64,000 bases of DNA from Erysipelatoclostridium sp. AM42-17. Its GTDB lineage: Bacteria; Bacillota_I; Bacilli_A; Erysipelotrichales; Coprobacillaceae. Where the stretch lies: NCBI RefSeq assembly GCF_003480255.1, contig NZ_QUIN01000008.1:14187-78186 (forward strand), in the 5' to 3' direction. A program made the position numbers and the translations under genes. This document shows positions 36,901 through 43,171 of the stretch, one piece after another (position 1 is the stretch's first letter; every line of letters starts with the position of its first letter). The notes beneath the pieces were generated by a model, which was not told the DNA's origin, made no database searches, and saw nothing but the letters and a program-made list of their open reading frames with translations.

Positions 36901-39900
36901 TTACTGAGATCACCAAACCGGGTGGAAGAAAGACCAGCTATGGATATGATAAGAATTATAATGTTACATCTGTAACAGATCCGATGGGCTATGTTGCAAA
37001 GACAGTCTACGATAAAGACAACCGTGTAACAGAAGAGACCGATGCACTGGGGCAGAAGGAATCCTATACCTATGATAAGGACAGCAGGGTAACTTCTATT
37101 ACAGACAAGCGTGGATTCACAACGGGATTTGATTACGATGCACATGGGAATATTCAGGTTGTTACAGATAAGACCGGATTAAAGAGCCATCTGGAATATG
37201 ACAAGAATGACAACCTGACCAAAGTAACTGATGCCCTTGGCGGTGTAACAACTTATGGTTACGACAACATGGATAACCTGGTGACCTTCACCAATGCAGC
37301 AAATAAGACAACGAATTATACTTATGACTTAGAAGGCAACCTGACATCCATCAAAGATCCGGCAGGAAGAACGGAGAAATTCGACTATGATGAAAAAGGC
37401 AGACTGACCGGACATACACAGGCAAGCGGCAAGAAAACCACGTATGATTACGACAAACTGAATGACCTGTTGGAGAAATCTTATCAGGACGCAAAAGGCG
37501 AGACATCCGAAAAGGACGTGACCTACGCATATAACAGTGCCGGGGAACGGGTATCCATGAAGGATCAGACAGGCAAGAGCAGCTACGAATACGATGCACT
37601 TGGAAGAATCACCAAAGTGACAAGCGGTTCGAAAAAGGATGTCAGCTACGTTTATGATGACGCAGATAATCTGCAGGCAATCGTATACCCGGATGGGACA
37701 AAGATCAGCTATGAATACGACTTAAATGATAATCTGGTAAAACTGACAGACCGTAATAGAAAAGTAACCACTTACAAGCATGATGCACTGAACCGTGTGA
37801 CAGAAGTTACTAGAAGTAATGGAACAAAGACGGAAGTATCTTACGATGCAGAAGATCATATCACAAAGATTGTGAATACCTGTGGTTCCTGCGGCAAAGT
37901 AATCAGTACTTATGAGTACAAGTACAATGATCAGGGATATGTAGTTGGAGAAACAGCTACGGAACTGGAAGCTGGAACAAGAAAGACGCCAAGCTGGGAA
38001 GACTGGTACAACTGGGGCGATACACAGAAAGAGACAGACAAAGCAGACTGTGAGCATCAGGAAAAAGAGATCCAGACGACACGTACCTATGAATACGATG
38101 ACAACTGGGAACTGACACGCTGTACAGAAAAAGCAGAGGGCGGTAAAAAGACAGTCCATAATTATACTTATGACAAGATTGGAAACCGGACCTCTTACGA
38201 GAAGATCGAGGATGGTGTCAGCAAAGCAAAATATAACTATAAGTACAACGATTCCAACCAGCTCATCAAACGCACCAATGCAAAGATCTGGGGCGATCCG
38301 GGAACAACCTACAGCTATGATAAAGATGGCAATCTGATCCAGGAATGTGATAAGACAAACAGTGCAGATCCGGTTACTTATGAATACACAGCAGAGAATC
38401 GTTTGGCAGTAGTAAAACAGGGTGGAACAGTCCTGATGGCAGCCATGTACGATGGAGATAACAACCGGGTATTCGAACTTGATAACACCTATAAATGGGA
38501 AGACTGCTATGGCGATGAAGTCCTGATCCCGGCGAACCAGCGTACCGAAGATGGAAACAGCCCGAAAGAGCAGCTTGCCTCTCTGGTAAAAGGCGGTTCC
38601 AATGCCAAAGGATACACACTGACAGAGTATATCAACGATATCAATCGCGAGAATACAGAAGTCCTTGCAGAGTATGGAGCAGACGAGAAAGTACGTCAGG
38701 CTTATACTTATGGAGAAAGTGGAATCGGAGAACGGGTAAGCGTTGATAAATCGGAAGAAAGCAGTTATTATTTATATGACGGAAGAAACAGCGTGACCGG
38801 AATCCTGACCGAAACAGCTAATCTGACGAACAGTTATCAGTATGATTCATACGGTAACCTTACATCAGGAACAGCAGACGGTGTCAATTACTACGGTTAC
38901 AATGGGGAGTCCACAAATGTAAAAACAGGACTTCAGTATCTGCGGGCAAGATACTATAACGCAGAGAACGGAACCTTTACAACTGAAGATAGTGACCTTG
39001 GAACGACAGAAAATCCATTGACCAGAAACCGCTACGATTATACGACCAATAATCCGCTGAATTACAGTGATCCGACAGGACATTCATTGTGGAGCAGGAT
39101 TAAGAGTACAGCTAAAAAAGCAGCGAAAGCAGTCAAGAGTGTCGGCAAGAAAATCGTTAATACTGCGAAAAAGGTAGTCAAAACAGTAGTAAATACAGCT
39201 AAGAAAGCAGCAAAAACTATTGTTAACACAGTGAAGGGGGTAGCAAAAACTGCCAAAAATGCAGCTAAACATGCAAAACAGACATATCAATCTGTGAAAA
39301 ATCGTGTAACCAGTAGCAGTACATATCAAAAGATCACATCCAGAGGAAGTCAGTTTATTCGTTCTGTAAGCAATGGGGTACAGAAAATTGGAAAAACTTA
39401 TACATCTTTCAAATCCTATGTTTCAGAAAGAACGGCAGAAATCCGCTCAGAAGTGGTACGACATATGTGTACGACAACAAATCGTATTACAGATAAGCTT
39501 GGAAAAGTAGACTGGAATGCGGTGAAAAAAGTAGCCATTGGTATAACTGCGGTTACAGTTTCTGGTCTTGTAGTTGCTGCAACAGGCGGTTTGGCTGCAG
39601 GAGCAGTTCTGGCAGCATTGCCAGCAATGGGTGGCTTAGGAACGGCGATGGTTTCAGGAGCAGTTATTGGAGCTATTGGTGGAGCTTCATATAGTGCAGT
39701 GAATTCAGGTTTGTCTGGAAATAGTCTGAAACAAGTAGCAAAAGATACGTTAGTCGGTGGTATTGCAGGAGCAGTGACAGGTGGCGTTATGGGTGGCCTT
39801 AGTTATGGGGCTGGGAAACTTTTGAATGTAGTAAGGAGTGCAGGAAGTACCCATAATGATGGGATTGATAAATCGTTTAAAAAATTAGTTGCAGAAGTAA

Positions 39901-40304
39901 CCGAAACAAAATTGCCAGAAGGCACTTGGGAAAAACCACCATTAGAGCGAGGAGATATTATTGACAAAGCTATGGGAAATAACTTGGGACACAATTTCCC
40001 GACCATAGATAAAGTAGAAAATGGTGTTGTGACTAGTGTTAAAAGCCGAGACTTAGGTGCAAAGACTTATCAAAATGGTAATAAATTGGAAAAGGTAATT
40101 GTCAAGGACATTAATAAAGTTTCAGGATTTATAGGAGAAACATTTAATGGTAAATTTGTTAATGCGGAAGAAATAGTGGGTAGACAATTACAAGTAGTTG
40201 TTCCAAATGTAACATTAAGCGAAGCTCAGATAAATGCAGTTAATAATGCTACAAAACATGGTATTGATAAAGGTGTTAAACTCATTATTACAGTAGGAAA
40301 ATAA
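30948..40304 (+). CDS. Secreted RHS/YD-repeat polymorphic toxin with CdiA-like nuclease tip
   Basis: 3118 residues behind AAGAGGGAGAAAG. Signal peptide (IALVLALLMALQG, then VQA); Glu/Thr-rich stretch (about 40-110); a DNRLRE-type region (about 360-560); a LysM-like segment (around 690-740: FDTFPKIAKYYGVPLKNI); an RHS-start region (FEPVNLNTGNFYMDQSD); about 1800 residues of YD repeats; and the RHS core end YLRARYYNAENGTF, RNRYDYTTNNPLNYSDPTGH (near 2700). A Lys/Ala-rich stretch and a Gly-rich hydrophobic pretoxin segment follow. The last ~140 residues (RGDIIDKAMGNNLGHNFPTI, then TSVKSRDLGAKTY) resemble CdiA-CT endonuclease toxins, with a possible D-xn-SxK nuclease core. The tip is visibly more A+T-rich than the repeats, which fits modular exchange. 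Confidence 0.88.
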   Translation: MKRFRKSAIALVLALLMALQGTEPIFVQAKEAIEDVQKNADFSRPEALTEEEAGITDSTSGEQDKSQQSDADVQNETTPSEDTETQEEQTTPAEETEENPQEKEVELKEPQDYYPIPEEPEGELIDYDAISKTYKTGDKQYTTVYGGYVGTYKNEDGDTELVDNTLVKPEEADTPASEEAQEASSVVATEEKEEKTEVYQNKANDYAILLPEQMSEENGVTIENGKTRIGIIPVDGDYTHSVIKDNAILYNEVYEGADVQYTVLDSSIKEDIVLQQPTDREVYEYELQIPGYQAEVKDNQVYIYPEGKTIKDAKYLLETPSMEDAAGEISFLITLELREEDGKTILTVKPDRDWLSAEERQYPVRIDPTPVEIQKSSFNMIGVEEGSPTSQIGDNNYPYVGFDDGIKSGNLAGFGTAHQNCRTYIKVNSNFSQIPKDSKIDSATFAVSQKTAYSGGASQFGLYRVDQSWNTSITWKTKPVNLTFQDVQNASTSRNSYINYDVKDLVNDWVQGTHANNGFALVAIAEANNLGASMQCEVLNNRASVYGPKLSIQWSPAEDPYLRDMSLDETTILLRPMTEKNTNGKLKFDAVFADGIAKSKSTVEYYLLPDEENEEHHETDAKPLYSYPDSTEYNKQFPEANKYYSKDSNWQSALYSGLTKDKLYKIKAKASKEIDGKLETGKEVTSDSFVIYEVKQFDTFPKIAKYYGVPLKNIMKDNQVMDALVVANNTIFIRNPQTNVPYSPAPLTDQDKMRIDGALMGRGLHCEFGFEPVNLNTGNFYMDQSDATMNELNGEFSITRSYNSKGTDQHSMFGRGWSFNYDQSLSQMEDGSLLYMRGDGSYLIFDKNEDGSYTAPDGYVYDLKAVSYKDTDHDYIGWELTDADQSVWSFDKYGILRYVTDVNGFKTVLDYDDDYNLSKITTPSGKTFGVKQDKFGHIKELSLPDGGKVSYKYDEQGNLISVTDPNGTTKEYKYDDDSRMTSWKDENGNTVVKNTYDKEGRVVEQTDAEKGTATFKYGKSSTTTTDNEGNKTVYHYDDQYRTTSIEYPDGTTCEKTYNAENQLASETTAAGTKTYTYDTFGNVATETREDGKTASYTYNEQNKLTSATGYNGATVTYSYDGNGNMVTSTKPDGTAITYTYDDKHRMVSQTDGRGVTTTYSYDGPNMTGYVDGNGAAWGFTYDAMNRAVTMTDPLGNVTSNSYDANGNLTSKTAADGGVTAYTLDGVGNITASTDALGNTTTYTYDKMYNMTSGTDPKGNQISYVYDKNYQQVKATDAKGNTITYKYDSMGRVIEESNKDFGTKLYEYDKAGNLKKYTDGNGNATVSKFDSLGQVLQSKDAVGNITKYEYDALGNETKITYGDGSSHSKEYDNCGRLAKETDELGAVTTYTYDAADNLVSKSDDSGRTWTYTYDNTGNRLSETNPEGGTTTYTYDKAGNLVSSTDEEGRTDTYAYDKAGNLTTSKDALGYTVSMKYDLNGNLVSSTDENGNTSTMTYDGNGNMTSVSDAKGNITAMKYDSTDNLEQTVDALKGKTTYEYDSQGNSTKMTDALGNAYSYVYDKEGNNTSIILPTGDKVLMEYDAIGQLVKCTDAQGLVITYQYDGAGNLIHSSDNGGNSMDYTYDGAGNVLTQTDELGRTATYKYDQYGRLLKLTEADGSITSYEYDVMDRITAVTDAEGHKTTFTYDKVGNQLSMTEEEEATYKYAYDKKDRVISQTNPLGASSTFKYDGNDNVTESVDENGTVTKYAYDKNDNLVSQTDGNGNTTTYQYDELDRKIGETSPLKETNEYRYDAIGNLTKSKDPMGLITEYKYDSLSNMTEQISPKGAVTKYDYDKHGNVISVTDAKGNETQYSVDLNDNVTKMTQANGGEYTYSYDKAGRLKSMTSPLGYTKNFSYDKVDNVVKESDSLKSTTTYTYDKLHNMKSSTNALDGTTSFSYDKYGNLVKETDPLGRSNTYSYDLAGQMTSAADPLGKITAYTYDPAGNITEITKPGGRKTSYGYDKNYNVTSVTDPMGYVAKTVYDKDNRVTEETDALGQKESYTYDKDSRVTSITDKRGFTTGFDYDAHGNIQVVTDKTGLKSHLEYDKNDNLTKVTDALGGVTTYGYDNMDNLVTFTNAANKTTNYTYDLEGNLTSIKDPAGRTEKFDYDEKGRLTGHTQASGKKTTYDYDKLNDLLEKSYQDAKGETSEKDVTYAYNSAGERVSMKDQTGKSSYEYDALGRITKVTSGSKKDVSYVYDDADNLQAIVYPDGTKISYEYDLNDNLVKLTDRNRKVTTYKHDALNRVTEVTRSNGTKTEVSYDAEDHITKIVNTCGSCGKVISTYEYKYNDQGYVVGETATELEAGTRKTPSWEDWYNWGDTQKETDKADCEHQEKEIQTTRTYEYDDNWELTRCTEKAEGGKKTVHNYTYDKIGNRTSYEKIEDGVSKAKYNYKYNDSNQLIKRTNAKIWGDPGTTYSYDKDGNLIQECDKTNSADPVTYEYTAENRLAVVKQGGTVLMAAMYDGDNNRVFELDNTYKWEDCYGDEVLIPANQRTEDGNSPKEQLASLVKGGSNAKGYTLTEYINDINRENTEVLAEYGADEKVRQAYTYGESGIGERVSVDKSEESSYYLYDGRNSVTGILTETANLTNSYQYDSYGNLTSGTADGVNYYGYNGESTNVKTGLQYLRARYYNAENGTFTTEDSDLGTTENPLTRNRYDYTTNNPLNYSDPTGHSLWSRIKSTAKKAAKAVKSVGKKIVNTAKKVVKTVVNTAKKAAKTIVNTVKGVAKTAKNAAKHAKQTYQSVKNRVTSSSTYQKITSRGSQFIRSVSNGVQKIGKTYTSFKSYVSERTAEIRSEVVRHMCTTTNRITDKLGKVDWNAVKKVAIGITAVTVSGLVVAATGGLAAGAVLAALPAMGGLGTAMVSGAVIGAIGGASYSAVNSGLSGNSLKQVAKDTLVGGIAGAVTGGVMGGLSYGAGKLLNVVRSAGSTHNDGIDKSFKKLVAEVTETKLPEGTWEKPPLERGDIIDKAMGNNLGHNFPTIDKVENGVVTSVKSRDLGAKTYQNGNKLEKVIVKDINKVSGFIGETFNGKFVNAEEIVGRQLQVVVPNVTLSEAQINAVNNATKHGIDKGVKLIITVGK

Positions 40305-40319
40305 TAGCAAAGTAAATAG

Positions 40320-40348
40320 CTTAAGGGGAATATTTTATTCCCCTTAAG
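40320..40348 (+). other. Hairpin between toxin and immunity genes (no U-tract)
   Basis: A perfect 12-bp stem CTTAAGGGGAAT/ATTCCCCTTAAG (40320-40331 and 40337-40348) with a 5-base loop lies between the RHS gene and the immunity gene, ending 7 bases before GAGAGGAG. Without a T-run it should allow read-through, possibly protecting the immunity message after processing (inference). Confidence 0.5.
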
Positions 40349-40370
40349 TAATAGAGAGGAGAAAACGGAT

Positions 40371-41231
40371 ATGATTTCTGTATATTATAATCAAAAATAT
40401 GGTTTCTTAATTGTGCCTAATGCCATTGAAAGGTTTATGGGATGTTATATTTCTATCGAACCTACAATTGAAATTATGGCTGAAGAAACAATAGATAAGA
40501 TAGGCTGTGCAATTAGAAAAGGAATAAAAATTGCAGAAAGTTCCCCAAAAGTAGACGAATCTCAATTAAACAATTTTTGGAAACAAACAAAATATAAAAG
40601 TTTTCCAACATTTTCCAAGAATTATCAAAGAATTGATTTGAAACAAAATGGAGATGAATTAGAAATTAGAAGATGGGAACGGAATAATAGAGGGGGATAT
40701 TCGCGAAAAACGGAAGAAAAAGATTATATTAATTTTATAGAAATGTCGGATTATGAATTGGGCTTGTTTATAAAAAAAATGTTTGAACCATGTGAAATTA
40801 GAATTGATGAAACAGAAAGATTTGAAACATTAGAGGGGAAAATAATTAGTTATTCGATTCCAAATGAGCATTATAAAAATATTGGTGATGGTCATACAGA
40901 TTCTTATATGACATATAGAAATGAAGATTATGATAAGTTGTATATTTCTTTTTTGATAGGTGATGGAACTGATTGTACAGATGAAGTAAGCATAAAAAAT
41001 CATTACAAAAAAATATACAAGCAAATGTCGAATATTAAATTTGAAAGTAAATGTAATAAAAAATATGTACATTTTTTAACAGAAAATGGAGAAGTATTGC
41101 TGAGTTTTATTGATAATGGTTATGTGGAGTTTTTTATGTGCATTCCATATAATATTGAAAGAAAAGTTCAAAAGGAGTCAATAGAACAGTATTTAAAAAT
41201 GTTATTTTCGATAAAAATTGAAGATAAATAA
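40371..41231 (+). CDS. CdiI-like immunity protein
   Basis: 286 residues, A+T-rich and directly behind the toxin tip. The N-terminal 100 residues (KYGFLIVPNAIERFMGCYISIE, then FWKQTKYKSFPTFSKNYQRI and EIRRWERNNRGGYSRKTE) resemble contact-dependent growth inhibition immunity proteins of the CdiI type that pair with nuclease toxins. The C-terminal half (LYISFLIGDGTDCTDEVSIK, VHFLTENGEVLLSF) looks like a second domain of unknown role. No signal peptide is present, so it would act in the cytoplasm. The cognate relation rests on position and family resemblance. Confidence 0.7.
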   Translation: MISVYYNQKYGFLIVPNAIERFMGCYISIEPTIEIMAEETIDKIGCAIRKGIKIAESSPKVDESQLNNFWKQTKYKSFPTFSKNYQRIDLKQNGDELEIRRWERNNRGGYSRKTEEKDYINFIEMSDYELGLFIKKMFEPCEIRIDETERFETLEGKIISYSIPNEHYKNIGDGHTDSYMTYRNEDYDKLYISFLIGDGTDCTDEVSIKNHYKKIYKQMSNIKFESKCNKKYVHFLTENGEVLLSFIDNGYVEFFMCIPYNIERKVQKESIEQYLKMLFSIKIEDK

Positions 41232-41248
41232 AGCGTGAAGGAGAGAAT

Positions 41249-41875
41249 ATGCAAAAGAAGAATTGTGTTTTGTGCATAAGTATAGGAATTATAGTATGTA
41301 TATTGTTATCAGCTTGCTCCAGACAACCAGACTTTGATGCCAAATCCTACGTCCAAAGTTCTCTTGATGCACACTATCATGGAGAATATAAGGACTATGC
41401 GAATCTGTTAGAAATCTCGGAAAAAGATGCCAAGAAAGAAATCGAAGAGGATTTTAATGAGAGTATCCAACAGCAATTTGATGATTCCGATAACATTACG
41501 GATAAAGGAATTGCTGATTATGCGGAAAAACTGACAGAAGTAAAGAAACTGGCAAAATACAAAGTACAAGATGTGAAAGAAGAGGATGGAGTCTATACAG
41601 TAAGTGTACAAGTTGAACCATCCAATGTATTTCAGACATTGCAACAAAGCTCTACAGAGGTAAGCAATGAAAAAATAAAGCAGGGATTGGATGGAAATGA
41701 TCCGGAAGTCTTTGCAGCTGTATTAACAGAAAGTGTCCAGAAGAGTCTTGAAAAGAACAGATATGGAAAAGCTGTTACTGTAAACGTATCCGTGGAAAAA
41801 GATAACTCAGGAAAATATGGTCTTTTGGATACAGAGATGAATAAGTTGGAAGCAGCGATGTTCCCAACAGAATAA
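41249..41875 (+). CDS. Lipoprotein, unknown function
   Basis: 208 residues behind AAGGAGAG. The N-terminus CVLCISIGIIVCILLSACSR is a type II signal peptide with lipobox LSAC, so the mature protein should be lipid-anchored outside the membrane. The rest is acidic and helical with a central beta part (YKVQDVKEEDGVYTVSVQVE), similar in style to DUF5105-type lipoproteins, although I am not sure of the family. It follows the immunity gene by 17 bases and precedes a terminator. Its link to the RHS system is unknown. Codon use returns to that of the main element. Confidence 0.6.
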   Translation: MQKKNCVLCISIGIIVCILLSACSRQPDFDAKSYVQSSLDAHYHGEYKDYANLLEISEKDAKKEIEEDFNESIQQQFDDSDNITDKGIADYAEKLTEVKKLAKYKVQDVKEEDGVYTVSVQVEPSNVFQTLQQSSTEVSNEKIKQGLDGNDPEVFAAVLTESVQKSLEKNRYGKAVTVNVSVEKDNSGKYGLLDTEMNKLEAAMFPTE

Positions 41876-41884
41876 GAATGAATG

Positions 41885-41923
41885 GAAAGCTATCAGAGGA
41901 AAAAAACTGGTAGCTTTCTTTTA
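41885..41923 (+). terminator. Rho-independent terminator after the lipoprotein gene
   Basis: GAAAGCTATCAG/CTGGTAGCTTTC (41885-41896 and 41907-41918) form a 12-bp stem with one G-U pair, followed by TTTT. The remaining gap to 42,202 holds a tiny ORF, a second terminator and a leader hairpin, listed separately. Confidence 0.75.
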
Positions 41924-42036
41924 AACTCCAAGACAAGAAAACTTGTTAAAAAAGCTATTGTAATAGTAGAAAAATTATAATAAATAATGAATGACAAGAG
42001 TCTTTTATTCATTATGAGAAAAAGAAGGAATCTCCT

Positions 42037-42063
42037 ATGAACCAACAAGAAATATTCACGTAA
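42037..42063 (+). other. Tiny ORF (MNQQEIFT) before a terminator
   Basis: ATG 42037 follows AAGAAGGAATCTCCT and opens eight codons ending in TAA at 42063. A terminator begins 13 bases later. The unit looks like a leader peptide with attenuator before the sigma-like gene, but it may be chance. Confidence 0.2.
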
Positions 42064-42075
42064 GATGGAAAAAAG

Positions 42076-42107
42076 TGCTGTAATCGAAGAGGTTGCAGCA
42101 TTTTTTT
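42076..42107 (+). terminator. Rho-independent terminator (possible attenuator)
   Basis: TGCTGTAA (42076-42083) pairs with TTGCAGCA (42093-42100) with one G-U pair, followed by seven T. It lies upstream of the sigma-like gene and downstream of a tiny ORF. Confidence 0.65.
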
Positions 42108-42156
42108 CTTCGACATTTTTCGAACATTATAACGTACCTATCCGGTCACCGCCATG

Positions 42157-42193
42157 CTCCGATTTGATTTCTATATCAAAAATCAGATCGGAG
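42157..42193 (+). promoter_or_regulatory. Hairpin that hides the ribosome-binding site of the sigma-like gene
   Basis: CTCCGATTTGATT (42157-42169) pairs with AATCAGATCGGAG (42181-42193) over 13 bp with one G-U pair. The 3' arm contains most of the ribosome-binding site GGAGG (42190-42194) of the gene starting at 42203. When formed, the hairpin should block ribosome access. Confidence 0.6.
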
Positions 42194-42202
42194 GAAAGAT
42201 AA

Positions 42203-42637
42203 ATGGCTTATAACAAGACAAGTGAAGAACGAAAGTGGAATTATTGGAAAGAACAGGAAGAAAAGAAATTGCGTGAACTGGGAATGGAAGAAGAGAAGAT
42301 CCAAAAGCTGCGCCAGATGGACAGGGAAGACTTTCTGGAAGAGCGCAGATACCGGGAACATCTGGATGAAACGATGCAGGATATGGATTCCATAAAAGAA
42401 AAGGACAGCGAGCTGTTTGCAAGGGATGTAAAGGAGCTTCTGGATCACATAGGTGATAAGCGAATCTATGAACTATTGAAAGAAACGGAGCATCAGACAC
42501 TGGAAATCCTCTTACTCAGTACATGGGGATATTCTGGAAGAGAAGTTGCTAAGATTATGGGAATGGCAGAACAGACGATTTATACCAAAAGAAACCGTTT
42601 GAGAAAAAAATTAAAAAATTTATCAAAAATTGAATAA
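42203..42637 (+). CDS. Sigma-70 region 4-like helix-turn-helix regulator
   Basis: 144 residues. The N-terminal two thirds is a charged helical region (WKEQEEKKLRELGMEEEKIQ). The last 60 residues hold a region-4-like helix-turn-helix: LLSTWGYSGREVAKIMGMAEQTIYTKRNRLRKKL. No region 2 is present, so it is not a complete sigma factor. Small proteins of this type occur in Tn916- and Tn1549-like ICEs and probably regulate the element. Its ribosome-binding site lies in a 13-bp hairpin, so translation is likely controlled. About 530 bases without a convincing gene follow. Confidence 0.75.
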   Translation: MAYNKTSEERKWNYWKEQEEKKLRELGMEEEKIQKLRQMDREDFLEERRYREHLDETMQDMDSIKEKDSELFARDVKELLDHIGDKRIYELLKETEHQTLEILLLSTWGYSGREVAKIMGMAEQTIYTKRNRLRKKLKNLSKIE

Positions 42638-43171
42638 TTATGGCGTTTTTCGTCGGCTATTTAATAGGCAGGTAAATTTTGCCAGTGTACTTTGACAACC
42701 TCATACCAGCATTACAGGTACGTTCCCGTAAGTAGAAGCGTGGCAGGAAGACGCGAGGACAGATGAAAAGGGCATGGAAGAAATTAGACCAGAAAGTGAG
42801 AGGCAGAGTTCTTTTGTGGCGTTTTCGTTTCGAGCGAATCATCTTTAACTGAAACAGGACCGTGGCGGTCTTTTGCGAGGATCACTTACGAGGGGATAAT
42901 GATACATAGGAACTGCCAGTGAGCAGAGGATGGACTTTGGGTTGTAATCAGCAAGACTTTTAGAAAATCCGTGAGCGGTGCAATGCCAAGCATCCGCCTG
43001 TAATGTTCCCGTAAGGCAATGGGGGAGTCGAGGACAAATACAACGCCAAAAATCAAAAGTATAAGAAATCAAGGAAGAATGTGTCGTTGATATCAGATAC
43101 ATACGGCTGTAGGGAGAAATCCTTTACAGCCGTATTGATGTGATATCAGCACGCATATCAGGTAACAAATT
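42638..43171 (+). ncRNA. Candidate large structured RNA or other non-coding element
   Basis: 534 bases between the sigma-like gene and the helicase contain no good reading frame but have ordered features. GTTCCCGTAAG occurs twice (42722-42732 and 43006-43016). CATTACAGG (near 42709) and CCTGTAATG (near 42997) are complementary, so the two GTTCCCGTAAG copies could be brought together. A short GACCG/CGGTC hairpin followed by TTTT lies near 42858-42874. A strong hairpin (ATACGGCTGTA/TACAGCCGTAT, 43101-43111 and 43125-43135) lies near the 3' end. TGATATCAG is repeated on both sides of that hairpin. The RNA interpretation is inference. Confidence 0.35.

Noticed and set aside
33672..38619. Several minus-strand open frames of 75-235 codons opposite the RHS gene
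   Set aside because: They are mirror frames of the YD repeats, show the same periodicity and lack ribosome-binding sites or recognisable domains.
42845..43102. Minus-strand 85-codon frame in the 42,638-43,171 gap
   Set aside because: It has no ribosome-binding site and no recognisable domain, and the region shows RNA-like pairing. I kept the region as candidate RNA but not this frame.
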